Shown one piece after another: positions 1-8,624 of a DNA stretch of 39,456 nucleotides (positions are counted from its first letter, which is position 1; each line of letters starts with the position of its first letter). The DNA is taken from assembly GCA_029232285.1 (NCBI GenBank), contig JAOXFI010000033.1, positions 1-39,456 on the forward strand. The letters are read 5' to 3'. The position numbers and the translations under genes were made by a program. Below the pieces are notes generated by a model, which saw only the letters and a program-made list of their open reading frames with translations, had not been told where the DNA came from and made no database searches. The stretch is from Agmasoma carcini (nom. nud.) (lineage: Eukaryota; Microsporidia; Thelohaniidae).

Positions 1-221
1 TATACAAATATAAGTATAAAATTATAGTAGTATATAAATATAAGTATAATAATATAATATAAGTATAATAATATAAATATATAAGTATATAATTTTTTCA
101 ATATAATTGATCAATTCATAATAAATTACCTTCCTTAGCTTGAATATGATTAAATTTATTTATATCTTGAAATATTTTTTAATCATTTGAATTGTCTAAT
201 TTTGTTTATTTTTTTTCCTCA
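1..221. other. AT-rich stretch without a gene
   Basis: The first 110 bases are low-complexity TATAAG/ATAATA-type sequence. The rest is A+T-rich and ends in a T-rich run directly before the SGT1 start codon. I see no gene here. Confidence 0.7.
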
Positions 222-791
222 ATGGTCAAAGTAAATTTTGCAGAGACAGAAGAATATATAATGGTAGAAATTCCATATAACTCTTTTAAAACAAAGCCTG
301 TACCACAACTAAGCACTCCAACCACTATTAAAGTTCAAGATTTGGATATAGAACTCTTTAAACCAGTAAAAGACATAAAATATATGAAAATAAATCTTCT
401 ATTATCAATTTCAGCTACAAAAATTGAAAAAATTCATTGGGGAACTGTAAATGGTACAATTGATCTTCCTATAGAAGAAAGATCACTTTATATTGAAGAA
501 AAGGAAGAATTTGGTGATGATTTGGTTTCTCTTCTTAAAAAAGTATATAAAGAGGGTGATCTTGATACTAGGAAAGCTATGGACAAGAGTTTTACTGAAA
601 GTAAAGGAACAGTCTTAAGCACTGATATTAATTACATTCCTAAGAGTGATGATGAGCCAAGAGGTAAAGAAAAGGTATTAAGCACTAATATTAGCAACCA
701 TAAGTGTAATGATGAGCCAAGGTGTAAGGAAAAGGTATTAAACACTGATATTAACAATCATAAGTGTAATGATGAATCAAAAAAGTGTTAA
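222..791 (+). CDS. SGT1: SGT1-like co-chaperone (CS + SGS domains)
   Basis: SGT1 is an HSP90 co-chaperone needed in fungi for kinetochore assembly and for SCF ubiquitin ligase function. The 189-residue reading begins at the first ATG; an upstream TTG in frame is unlikely as a start. Residues about 10-90 fit a CS (p23-like) fold, with a KINLLL strand and a KIEKIHW segment. Residues about 108-140 match the SGS domain well: a VYKEGDLDTRKAMDKSF core followed by TESKGTVLSTD. The TPR domain of yeast and plant SGT1 is absent, giving a short form. The tail carries three degenerate copies of a 20-residue unit containing KVLSTxI and HKCNDE, apparently duplicated from the end of the SGS motif. The next gene starts 53 bases downstream on the same strand. 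The SGS match is strong; the CS match is weaker. Confidence 0.8.
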   Translation: MVKVNFAETEEYIMVEIPYNSFKTKPVPQLSTPTTIKVQDLDIELFKPVKDIKYMKINLLLSISATKIEKIHWGTVNGTIDLPIEERSLYIEEKEEFGDDLVSLLKKVYKEGDLDTRKAMDKSFTESKGTVLSTDINYIPKSDDEPRGKEKVLSTNISNHKCNDEPRCKEKVLNTDINNHKCNDESKKC

Positions 792-844
792 ATAAATTCA
801 AATGTTTCAAAATAATTTTTTAAAAAAAATATTAAAAATTTTCC

Positions 845-3520
845 ATGCCTTCAAAAATAAGAGATAGTGACAAAATATTTGATATGGTGCTTTATAAAGG
901 TCAAATTGTTATTTCTAAAGGTGAAAGACTTGAATTTGGTATTAATAAGTCTAGAATTGATGCTTTTACAGGTCAAAAACGTATATGTGATAATTTTGAC
1001 TTCTCTAGTGATCAAAAACTTGATATTGATAAGTCTAAAAATAATGTTTTTACTGATCAAAGGCTTGAAAAGTCTAATATTAATACTTCAAATGATCAAA
1101 ATCTTAATTTTAACGATGATAATTATAAAAATAATATTTTTAGTGATCAAAAGCTTAAATCTGATGATTTTAACAATGATAAGTCTAAAAACAATGCTTA
1201 TATTGATAAAAACAATGATTATAATAACTTTAACACCCCTTTTGGTTCTGATAACACAAATTTTATTGTTTCTGTACCACTTTTTGTCAAAAAAATGGTT
1301 GTATATGAAAAAAGACTGATTTTGATGAATGAAAAAGAATATTGCTTTTATAATGATAAAGAACTTAAAATTTTATATTTTGAGATTCCATTTATTGATA
1401 TTAAAAAGGTTTTGAATGTTAAATCCATGATTTTTATGATTGATGTAAATAAATTGAAAAGAGTTGCAATCAAAACGAAAATCTTAGAACTTATTCCATC
1501 ACGAGATTCGAACTTTTACAAATATAATTCTTTAATAGCTTATGAAGATAAAATCTTAACAATAGCCAAGTCTTTTAGTCAAACCTATTTGGTGTCTCTT
1601 AAGTTGACATACATTGATCGTATTGATAGAAGAAAGAAGGGATTGAGTGTTAGCCATGAAGTATCATTTTCTAAGAAAGATATTCCATTTGGTTGTTATT
1701 TATTTACGTTTAAAGATAAAATTCATGTTCTTGATGATTCTTTAATGTTTGTTTTAGGTGAAAAATCTAAAAAAAATATTTTTGGAAATTTCAAAATTCA
1801 TAATTTTTTTGAATTTAAAGAATTTGTATTATTATTTGCTGAGGATGGTGAAGTTATTTATTATCATTATGGTGAGAATAAAATTGTGCCAATTTATCAA
1901 TTTGATGTACTTAGATGTGTTGAATTTGATGGAACTAATTTTTATTTAAGTAGTGAGACTGAATTTGTTATATTTAAGTTTGATATTAATATTGAAAAAT
2001 ATAAAATTGATATTTTATTAAGAGAAACGATAGTATCAGAGTTTAAAGATGTGGTATTGAAGGGTAATAGTGTGTCTTGGTGTTATAATAAGTGTCATTA
2101 TGTGTTAGATCAAGTATATAAGACAGAGGTGTTAAGTATTAAGGGTGATGGTAATGAAGAAAGTTATTTTATAGGTTATAATATTGAAATATTAACATAT
2201 GATGATAATTCAAAGGTTAATGGAAAGAGTTTTGAAAAAATTATTGATTTTTATACTTTTAATAAAAATTCAATATTTTATTCAAATACTAAACTTTATA
2301 TGTTTGATGGTGATAAAGTTAGTTATTTGAGTATGAAAGTTTATAAAATGGTGTGTTTAGGTTTGAATTGCATAATTTTTAGTGATAAGCCATTTTATTT
2401 TGATATTTTAAATAAGAAATATTATGAAATTGATTTTGAAATACATACTGCATATGTTGAAGATGATGTTTTGTATGGTGTTGATATAAAGAATAGAAGA
2501 AAGAGAATTATATTAGAGAATGGTATTGATATTGTTAATATTGATACATTATCAGATGTCAAACAATCATCTATCAGTCAAATGGATCAATCATATATCA
2601 GTCAAATGAATCAATCATATGTCAATCAAATGAATCAATCATATGTCAATCAAATAGATCAATCATATAATTATTATTATTTAAGCAATAATTTTTATAT
2701 TAATGATTCTAAATATGAATGTAAATCTTACATTATAAACGTTTATCCTTTAAAAGATAGTTTTATAATAATTTGTATTGACAAATGCTATTATTTAAAT
2801 AATTCTTGTTTATATGAAATTGATATAAAATTTAAAAATATTTTTGTTTATCAAAATTTAATTTATGCAACAACTAACTTTGTTACATGTCATAAATTAG
2901 ATAAATTATTATTTATTGAAAATAAATCAATGCATAAAAACAAAATTATTTATTTCAATAAAAATTCAAAAATTTATTTATTGGAAAATCAATGCATAAA
3001 AATAATAAATTCTAAAAAACAAGTTACTTACATAAAAGAAAATGGTTTTAAAATTCTTAAATGTTTAAGAATGATAAATAATTATTTAATTATAATATTT
3101 ACAGATTATAAATCTAAAACTATAATTTATCATATTAAGCCTAATTCAAGATCAAATTCAGCTATTAAAGCTAGAAAAGTGTTTGATTCTGTTGTTGTAT
3201 GTGCTGATGGCTTTTATACAAATGTAGTATTGGTATTTCCTGATAAATTTACCTTATTACATGTACATGATACCACTATTAAGCCTATTAATGTTGTTAA
3301 TCATAATTTTCACTTCTGTAGAGATGTAAAGTTTGAAAATAAAAATTTTATTTATTTTATAAATAAAAAATTTGAAATTTGTGAAGAATTTGAAATATCA
3401 ACACAAAGCTTTACTATGAATTATGATAAGAAAAAATTAATTAATGAAGAGATAAATGATGTTATTGATTGTAAACATCCTTATTTATTTACTAAAGATG
3501 GTCAAATTTATAAAATTTAA
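845..3520 (+). CDS. large protein of unknown function, repeat-containing
   Basis: This 891-residue protein is not recognised. The ATG follows an AAAATTTTCC box and there is no earlier in-frame ATG. The first 120 residues are Asn/Asp/Lys-rich, with degenerate repeats built on N-x-F-(T/S)-D-Q-(K/R)-L. Much of the remainder alternates short hydrophobic, aromatic-rich strands with turns (KILTIAKSF, FVLLFAEDGEVIYYHY, NLIYATTNFVTCHKL), as expected of a beta-propeller-like fold. At about residues 577-608 there are four 8-residue tandem repeats of the type QSYxxQMN (24 bases each). No signal peptide or membrane segment is evident. A divergent nucleoporin or trafficking scaffold would look like this, but nothing diagnostic supports that. 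Confidence 0.7.
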   Translation: MPSKIRDSDKIFDMVLYKGQIVISKGERLEFGINKSRIDAFTGQKRICDNFDFSSDQKLDIDKSKNNVFTDQRLEKSNINTSNDQNLNFNDDNYKNNIFSDQKLKSDDFNNDKSKNNAYIDKNNDYNNFNTPFGSDNTNFIVSVPLFVKKMVVYEKRLILMNEKEYCFYNDKELKILYFEIPFIDIKKVLNVKSMIFMIDVNKLKRVAIKTKILELIPSRDSNFYKYNSLIAYEDKILTIAKSFSQTYLVSLKLTYIDRIDRRKKGLSVSHEVSFSKKDIPFGCYLFTFKDKIHVLDDSLMFVLGEKSKKNIFGNFKIHNFFEFKEFVLLFAEDGEVIYYHYGENKIVPIYQFDVLRCVEFDGTNFYLSSETEFVIFKFDINIEKYKIDILLRETIVSEFKDVVLKGNSVSWCYNKCHYVLDQVYKTEVLSIKGDGNEESYFIGYNIEILTYDDNSKVNGKSFEKIIDFYTFNKNSIFYSNTKLYMFDGDKVSYLSMKVYKMVCLGLNCIIFSDKPFYFDILNKKYYEIDFEIHTAYVEDDVLYGVDIKNRRKRIILENGIDIVNIDTLSDVKQSSISQMDQSYISQMNQSYVNQMNQSYVNQIDQSYNYYYLSNNFYINDSKYECKSYIINVYPLKDSFIIICIDKCYYLNNSCLYEIDIKFKNIFVYQNLIYATTNFVTCHKLDKLLFIENKSMHKNKIIYFNKNSKIYLLENQCIKIINSKKQVTYIKENGFKILKCLRMINNYLIIIFTDYKSKTIIYHIKPNSRSNSAIKARKVFDSVVVCADGFYTNVVLVFPDKFTLLHVHDTTIKPINVVNHNFHFCRDVKFENKNFIYFINKKFEICEEFEISTQSFTMNYDKKKLINEEINDVIDCKHPYLFTKDGQIYKI

Positions 3521-3599
3521 GTTATTTTATTTTGATAAGTAAAAATTATGAATAAAAATATTTTATATAAAATTTTATATTTATGATAATGTTGGCTAG

Positions 3600-3980
3600 T
3601 CTTGAATATGGGCCGTTATTTTTAACATATCTGGTATGATTACTTGGTTATTTGACTTACCTGACCATGACTATGACCTGACTATGACTAGGATTGACTA
3701 TGACTAGGATTGACTATGACCATTGCTGATCGCGACTAGGACTGACATGACTATTACCGACTAGGACTGACATGACTATTACCGACTAGGACTGACATGA
3801 CTATTACCGACTAGGACTGACATGACAATGATCACGACTAGGACTGACATGACAATGATTGGCATGACTATAACCGACTATGACTGACTATGACCACACT
3901 AACCATGACTATGACCGACATGATCACTACCGACCATCACTAACCATGACTAAGACTGACATGACCACCATCACTAACAA
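3600..3980. repeat. TGAC-rich minisatellite between convergent genes
   Basis: The array is built on GACTATGAC/GACATGAC cores. From about 3735 to 3860 the unit is about 25 bases (CGACTAGGACTGACATGACTATTAC), in about four copies with late variants. The flanks are more degenerate. It fills the space between the 3' ends of the 891-residue gene and RLP24. The reading frame through it is repeat translation, not a gene. Confidence 0.9.
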
Positions 3981-4013
3981 AAATAACATAAATAAATACG
4001 AATTTAATAATTT

Positions 4014-4499
4014 TCAATTATATTCAACCTGTCGCTCCTTCTTCTTATTAATAACTGAAACACCATCAGTGCTTTCTTCAATCTTGTAATGTCTATCAAT
4101 AAGTCTTTTATGTGTTTTAATGATGTTAATATCATTTTCTTTACATTTCTCTTGTCCACTTAATATTCTATTCTTAACAAATGTATCTTCTTGCATAGAC
4201 TTAACTTCATTGATCTTTGGTATTAAATTAGTTACTTTATCAACGATTTCTTGATTTAATGCAGTAATTTCATTCTTTCTCTTTTCAAAATTGAATATTT
4301 TACCATTGTTAAGCATTTTACCTCTAACCAGTCTAGAAATTCTAGTCCATCTAAGCTTTCTAGGATCAAGTCTTCTTTTATATAATCTTATGCATTTAGA
4401 TCTACAGAATCTAAATGTAGTTGAATCAGTTCTTACGTAAGTTGTACCAAAGCCAGGATAAATATTGCCAGAGCACATGTAACATTTTTCTATTCTCAT
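4014..4499 (-). CDS. RLP24: ribosome biogenesis protein RLP24
   Basis: RLP24 is the pre-60S placeholder for ribosomal protein eL24; in yeast it recruits the AAA-ATPase Drg1 and is exchanged for eL24 in the cytoplasm. The 161 residues start with the typical MRI-x-x-C-x-x-C zinc-ribbon half (Cys6, Cys9), then IYPGFGTTYVR, and the second half FRFCRSKC (Cys32, Cys36), then DPRKLRWT. The FEKRKNE segment and the following helical region with FVKNRIL match the RLP24-specific extension and distinguish it from eL24, which has FQFLxxKC and lacks this extension. The minus-strand start is preceded by CCCAAG, a CCC-type microsporidian initiation motif. It is convergent with the 891-residue gene and upstream of it lies an A+T-rich spacer. 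Confidence 0.9.
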   Translation of the reverse strand: MRIEKCYMCSGNIYPGFGTTYVRTDSTTFRFCRSKCIRLYKRRLDPRKLRWTRISRLVRGKMLNNGKIFNFEKRKNEITALNQEIVDKVTNLIPKINEVKSMQEDTFVKNRILSGQEKCKENDINIIKTHKRLIDRHYKIEESTDGVSVINKKKERQVEYN

Positions 4500-4502
4500 C
4501 TT

Positions 4503-4505
4503 GGG
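4503..4505 (-). promoter_or_regulatory. CCC motif before RLP24 start
   Basis: On the minus strand the sequence reads TATCCCAAGATG, placing a CCC triplet three bases before the start codon. CCC-like motifs immediately upstream of start codons are a described feature of microsporidian genes. This supports the chosen start. Confidence 0.55.
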
Positions 4506-4711
4506 ATAATTTTTAAGAAAAAATTTTATATAAAAAATATTATAAAAAGATATTAATAATGCATAAATATTATGTAAAATATTACTAATGCATAAACATT
4601 ACTATTGCATAAATATTATAAAAAATTATTACTATTGCATAAATATTATATTTCTCTATATCTGTTTATATTTGTTAATATTTCTCTATATTTCTCTATT
4701 TTTAAAATTTT

Positions 4712-5191
4712 TTAAAATTCTTTTAATTCATTTAAACTGTCACATAATTTTCCTAAAATAGTCCCTCCATGTAAAATATTCATAACTAATCTAATATCAG
4801 ATGGAAATATTGTTGCTCTCTTAGCATGTCTAGTACATAAAAGTGCAAGCTCAAATAAAGTTACAATCATCTGTTCTAGGCATTCATGCAAAATACTAAC
4901 CACACTCTTTGACATCCTAAGAGGTGTTCCTACTGACACCAATTCAACTAATATTTTTCTTAATATTCTCACAATTGATGCTCTTGCTACAACCAAAATT
5001 GTATTATTTTTTTGGAAGAATTTTACCTCTTTAAGTGCAATACTAGCATTTTTAGTCTTCTTAAGTACTGTTTTACCTTGTTTTATGGCTGGAACCTTCA
5101 CTACTTTACTTTTACCGACTGGCTCAGCTGTTTCTAGACTCTTTTTCTTTCTTAAAGCTATTTTTCTTGCTGTGTGTGCAGATCTAGCCAT
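4712..5191 (-). CDS. divergent histone H3, possibly centromeric (CenH3-like)
   Basis: The 159-residue protein has an H3-type histone fold in its second half. Recognisable blocks are IALKEVKFFQK (alphaN), the alpha1 region ending RILRKI, an alpha2 with SILHECLEQMIVTLFE, then CTRHAKRATIFPSDIRLVMNI, which matches the H3 loop-2/alpha3 signature. The alpha1-loop1 region is about four residues longer than in canonical H3, a trend shared with CENP-A. The tail begins MAR and keeps TARK (Lys9 equivalent), but the Lys4 position is Ala and the Ser10 position is Ile. The rest of the tail is Lys-rich and not alignable. About 15 residues extend past alpha3. Microsporidian H3 is itself divergent, so canonical H3 remains possible. 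The start is supported by a CCCA motif directly before the ATG. Confidence 0.75.
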   Translation of the reverse strand: MARSAHTARKIALRKKKSLETAEPVGKSKVVKVPAIKQGKTVLKKTKNASIALKEVKFFQKNNTILVVARASIVRILRKILVELVSVGTPLRMSKSVVSILHECLEQMIVTLFELALLCTRHAKRATIFPSDIRLVMNILHGGTILGKLCDSLNELKEF

Positions 5192-5192
5192 T

Positions 5193-5210
5193 GGGATAAA
5201 ATTTGGAGGG
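5193..5210 (-). promoter_or_regulatory. CCCTCC / AAATTTTAT / CCC block before histone gene
   Basis: Reading the minus strand, CCCTCC is followed by AAATTTTAT and then CCCA immediately before the ATG. The Argonaute gene has a similar CCCTCC plus AAAATTTTT arrangement, but further from its start. CCC and AAATTT elements are known microsporidian promoter signals. Confidence 0.5.
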
Positions 5211-5279
5211 AGTAAATTGGAAATTTTGATATAGAATTTAAAAAGTTAATTATGTTGAAATAATTAATAAACTTTGTTA

Positions 5280-5465
5280 GATCGGGTCAGGCATAATCAC
5301 ATAATCAGGCATAATCACACATAATCATATAATCACATAATCAGACATAATCACATGGTCACATAATCAGACATAGTCACATGGTTACACTATCATAGTC
5401 ACACCATCATAGTCACACCATCAGACATGGTCACACGGTCATAGTCACACTATCATGGTCACATT
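5280..5465. repeat. TCACAT/GTCACA-type minisatellite
   Basis: The sequence consists of short units such as ATAATCACAT, AATCAGACAT and ATCATAGTCACACC, grading from A+T-rich copies to GTCACAC copies. It lies between the 5' side of the histone gene and the 3' end of the first small array gene. No reading frame of interest is seen. Confidence 0.85.
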
Positions 5466-5511
5466 GTCAAGATAATAAAATTTAGTATAATAATATAAAA
5501 ATAACTATAAT

Positions 5512-5688
5512 TTAATCTAATAATACACAATCCTCCATATTTGTGTATCCAGGCTTACTTCCATTGACTCCAACACCTTCAAGATGAGAATGTGGTTGTA
5601 TATCAATATTAGAATCAATATTAGTGTAAACCCCAGGTGATGCATAAAGTAAATTTGTAAAGTAATCCTTGAAACTAGAAAAATTCAT
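5512..5688 (-). CDS. small array protein 1, unknown (58 aa)
   Basis: This is the most 3' member of a run of nine short minus-strand genes. The ATG at 5688 is preferred; an upstream TTG in frame would add seven residues. It is the least hydrophobic of the set at the N terminus (MNFSSFKDYFTNLLYA), and the remainder is polar and Gly/Pro-containing with one Cys near the C terminus. There is no recognised family. Existence as a gene rests on its position in the same-strand array and its bounded open frame between minisatellites. Confidence 0.45.
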   Translation of the reverse strand: MNFSSFKDYFTNLLYASPGVYTNIDSNIDIQPHSHLEGVGVNGSKPGYTNMEDCVLLD

Positions 5689-5817
5689 GTTGTTTTTGTT
5701 TATGTTCAATATTTAAATTTTTAATATGAAACAAAATCACAAAATTGTTTTACTTTTGATAAATTTAATATAAAATGAGAATTGAATTTGATGATTTATT
5801 ATAAATATAACATTTTT

Positions 5818-6126
5818 ATATACTAACCTGACTAACTAACTTGACTAACTAACCTGACTAACTAACTTGACTAACTAACCTGACTAACTAACTTGACTAA
5901 CTAACCTGACTAACTAACCTAACTAACTAACCTGACTAACTAACCTGACTAACTAACCTGACTAACTAACCATGACTAACTAACTTGACTAACTAACTTG
6001 ACTAACTAACCTGACTAACTAACCTGACTAACTAACCATGACTAACTAACCTGACTAACTAACCTGACTAACTAACCTGACTAGCTAACATAACTAACTA
6101 ACCTGACTAACTAACATAACTAACTA
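5818..6126. repeat. 13-bp TGACTAACTAACC minisatellite
   Basis: More than 20 copies of the 13-base unit TGACTAACTAAC(C/T) run almost without interruption, with occasional CATGACTAACTAAC variants. It separates the first and second small array genes and ends only about 12 bases from the stop codon of the second. Confidence 0.95.
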
Positions 6127-6137
6127 AAATTACTTTA

Positions 6138-6326
6138 TTAAAAATATTCATCATCATCTATTTCATCTGGAAAAAAATTTAAATTAGGAGAATCATCAAT
6201 ATGATGTCCATCGTACATACTTTCAATGTTATAACTAGGCCATTCTCTTAATCCTGGTTTAGTTGGAGATTCTTCACCTTTATAATCAATATAATTTGCA
6301 TAAATAAAATTAATAAATATTTGCAT
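6138..6326 (-). CDS. small array protein 2, putatively secreted (62 aa)
   Basis: The protein starts MQIFINFIYA, a ten-residue hydrophobic leader with a small residue at a plausible cleavage point, followed by a polar, acidic, Pro-rich body that ends in a DEIDDDEYF-type acidic tail. There are no Cys residues. The family is not recognised. The ATG lies in the TTTTTTATGC context shared by several array members. Secretion is inferred from the leader only; it is much shorter than a normal eukaryotic signal peptide. Confidence 0.5.
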   Translation of the reverse strand: MQIFINFIYANYIDYKGEESPTKPGLREWPSYNIESMYDGHHIDDSPNLNFFPDEIDDDEYF

Positions 6327-6419
6327 AAAAAAATATAAATCAATATATTTATAATATGAAACAATCGTATTAGCTGTAATGTAAATGATAGAAATTTAAT
6401 AAATAAAATAAGTAACGTT

Positions 6420-6595
6420 ATGACTCTCTGACTAATCTTTTACTGTCTGATTAATCTTTTACTATTTAACCATCTGATCATCTGACGTGACTGACCATGT
6501 CTAACCACCACTGACCATGATTGACCTAATCTAACTTAATCTGAGCATGTCTAACCATCACTGATCTGATCTAACCTAACCAATATTAACTAATA
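6420..6595. repeat. degenerate TGAC/CTAACC repeat tract
   Basis: Imperfect units of CTGACTAATCTTTTACTGT type pass into ACCATGTCTAACCACCACTG and CTAATCTAACTTAATCTGA. This resembles a decayed version of the neighbouring TGACTAAC arrays, placed between array genes 2 and 3. Confidence 0.7.
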
Positions 6596-6601
6596 ATTTA
6601 T

Positions 6602-6823
6602 TTAAAATCTAAAATCTCTTACATATGTTGAATTCATCAACTTATATGGATTATAGTCATATATTATATCATTTATATCATTGTTATACCTTCTTAAACG
6701 TTTTATTTCAGCTTCCTTCATCAATTCTTCTCTTTCTAATATTTCACCTCTTTCCAACTCATCCCTAACCAAGTCATACATAAGATTGTAACTATGAATT
6801 TTTAATAAATTCAAAATGAACAT
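6602..6823 (-). CDS. small array protein 3, putatively secreted (73 aa)
   Basis: The leader MFILNLLKIHS is hydrophobic for about nine residues. It is followed by a strongly charged helical stretch (RDELERGEILEREELMKEAEIKR) and then RLRR and a Tyr/Asn-rich C-terminal segment with YNPYK. Array protein 9 has the same order: acidic/charged helix, RLRR, then a Tyr-rich tail with a P-x-YK-like motif. They may therefore be distant paralogues. The family is unknown. The ATG is the first in frame. Confidence 0.5.
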   Translation of the reverse strand: MFILNLLKIHSYNLMYDLVRDELERGEILEREELMKEAEIKRLRRYNNDINDIIYDYNPYKLMNSTYVRDFRF

Positions 6824-6944
6824 TGAATTGTTAGATTATTTGAATTTAAATTTATGTATGAGATATGTATCAGAATTTGATTGATTGGTAGATAAAACTA
6901 TGATCATGATTGATAAAAATTATGAAACTAAATGATGAAAAATT

Positions 6945-7245
6945 AATGCATAAATATTTATGCAAAAATACTATATAATAAAAAATAATATGCATAAATA
7001 TAATAAAAATATTATAAATGGAGACTAGTCATCTCTATAATACAAATACTATGCATAAAAAATACTATGCATAAAAATATTATATACACAATAATCATTT
7101 AATAAAAATATTATACACATAATAATATCATCTCTATAATACTATGCATTAAAAATATTAAATACATAAATAATCAATTCTATAATAATATGCATAAAAA
7201 TATTATACACATAATAATCATTTCTATATTATATTTAATAATTAT
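6945..7245. repeat. TATGCATAAA-containing interspersed repeats
   Basis: The motif (A)TGCATAAA(A/T)ATA recurs about seven times with variable spacers, several of them ACACATAATAATCATCTCTATAATA-like. The same core appears near 4560-4650 and 8700-8890. Read on the minus strand it is TTTATGCAT, which resembles the start context of several array genes. No open frame is seen. Confidence 0.7.
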
Positions 7246-7258
7246 TTAACATAAATAT

Positions 7259-7663
7259 TTATTTTCCTAAATAATGCTCAAATTCCTTTTCAAAATTATT
7301 TTCTGATAAATTTCCTTCTTTTTTACTTAAAACTGGTAATTTAAATCTTCCTTCTTCATCATAATCATCATTAATTGTTTTTGGTTTTTCATCAAATAAA
7401 ATATTTTTGATTTGATTAAAAATACTTTTAATCAGTAAAAAATTCTGATTATTAAAATCATTAATAATTTTCTTTTTCTCATCATCACTTATGTGTCTTG
7501 TACAGTTGCATTGAAGTAAAGGAAGATCAAAGCACTTATCATTTACATTGCCTTTACAATATTCTTTACAACAATTATTTTCTTCTTTACTCATTATTAA
7601 ATTTAAATCATCAACTATGTAAAAATCTGAAGGTATTGAAAATATTTTTAATATAAAATGCAT
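7259..7663 (-). CDS. small array protein 4, Cys-rich, putatively secreted (134 aa)
   Basis: The N terminus MHFILKIFSIPSDF is hydrophobic. Residues about 30-56 hold a cluster of seven Cys with spacing CC-x3-C-x7-C-x8-C-x-C, ending CNCTRH, which suggests a small disulfide-bonded or metal-binding module. The second half is a Lys/Glu/Asn-rich, probably helical region. No family is recognised. The Cys cluster and leader together suggest an extracellular or host-exposed protein; this is inference. The start context is AAATTTATGC. Confidence 0.6.
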   Translation of the reverse strand: MHFILKIFSIPSDFYIVDDLNLIMSKEENNCCKEYCKGNVNDKCFDLPLLQCNCTRHISDDEKKKIINDFNNQNFLLIKSIFNQIKNILFDEKPKTINDDYDEEGRFKLPVLSKKEGNLSENNFEKEFEHYLGK

Positions 7664-7739
7664 AAATTTTATATTTTAGAAATTTTTATATTGAGAAATA
7701 AATTTAAAACATAAGAATTAGAAGTCAGAATTATATGAT

Positions 7740-8030
7740 AGGAAATTAATGCAATTTAATTATATAATTTTTATATAATAATATTTTATATATATGTTTT
7801 TATATATAATTTCTATATAGTGTACTATATATATAATTTCTATATAATATATTTTATATATAATTTCTATATATATAATTTTCTATAATTTCTATATAAT
7901 ATTTTATATATATAATTTTCTATATAATATTTTATATATTATTTTACATATAATTTTCTATAATTTCTATATAATATTTTATATATATAATTTCTATAAT
8001 ATTTATATATTAAATATATATAATTTTATT
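7740..8030. repeat. TATATAATTTCTATATAATATT low-complexity tract
   Basis: Almost pure A+T made of TATATAATTT(T)CTATATAATATTTTA units of about 30-40 bases, repeated roughly seven times. It lies between array genes 4 and 5 and has no coding potential. Confidence 0.9.
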
Positions 8031-8032
8031 TA

Positions 8033-8191
8033 TTAAAATAATATCTGTGATCTATTAGGTAAATCACAATAACATATTCTAGTGTTATTATTAGGTGTGG
8101 TTGTAAATATTGGACTAGGATTAGCTGTAAGAAAAGTTTCTATATTTGAAATACAACAATCATTGCTTTTGATTAAATTAAGAAATAGCAT
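8033..8191 (-). CDS. small array protein 5, putatively secreted (52 aa)
   Basis: A 53-codon frame from ATG at 8191 to TAA. The leader MLFLNLIKS resembles those of array proteins 3 and 8 (MFILNLLKI, MLFNFLIKT). The body is Thr/Asn/Pro-rich with four Cys: a CC pair near residue 12 and a CYC motif near residue 44, giving an even number for two disulfides. The start context is TTTTTATGC. At 52 residues it falls under usual gene-calling limits; its support comes from the leader similarity and array position. Confidence 0.5.
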   Translation of the reverse strand: MLFLNLIKSNDCCISNIETFLTANPSPIFTTTPNNNTRICYCDLPNRSQILF

Positions 8192-8389
8192 AAAAATTAT
8201 AAAGTTAATTTTTTTATAATGAAATGTTTTAAATTGATTTAGTATTGATCAAATTTAAAATTATGTTTCAATATTTAACTTATGTTGGAATCTAATTCAT
8301 TCATATTATTTGTTCTGTAACCAGTGGGTATAATATTATAGAAATCATACCTGTCAATATATCAAACATCTCTTAATACAAACAATAAT

Positions 8390-8539
8390 TTATTCACATA
8401 AACTTTTTAAATCTTCAACTTCACATCTCCACCTTCTAAAATTTTTTATTGGATCATTTTGTTCATTACGATAATTATGTTGTCTGTATCTAAAGCTTGT
8501 ACTATATTTATAACATAAAATATTTATTAAATGTAACAT
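8390..8539 (-). CDS. small array protein 6, putatively secreted (49 aa)
   Basis: A 50-codon frame from ATG at 8539 to TAA. The leader is MLHLINILC, followed by a basic/aromatic segment (SFRYRQHNYR) and a C-terminal part with RRWRCEVEDL. It contains three Cys. An alternative ATG two bases upstream in another frame closes after 12 codons and is rejected. No family is recognised; support is leader similarity, strand and position in the array. Confidence 0.4.
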   Translation of the reverse strand: MLHLINILCYKYSTSFRYRQHNYRNEQNDPIKNFRRWRCEVEDLKSLCE

Positions 8540-8624
8540 GCATAATAAAATTTATATTTTTTTATGCAATCAGTTTGACTTTAGAAACTATTTATAATTG
8601 TTTTAAAATTTAATATAATAAGTT

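Noticed and set aside
851..1949. Open frames on both strands inside the 891-residue gene
   Set aside because: Low-complexity shadows of the N-terminal repeats and of A+T-rich coding sequence.
3880..4089. 69-codon plus-strand frame with His/Asp-rich start
   Set aside because: It is a translation of the TGAC minisatellite running into the antisense of RLP24.
5818..6126. Possible CRISPR-like array
   Set aside because: Units are contiguous with no unique spacers; this is an ordinary minisatellite.
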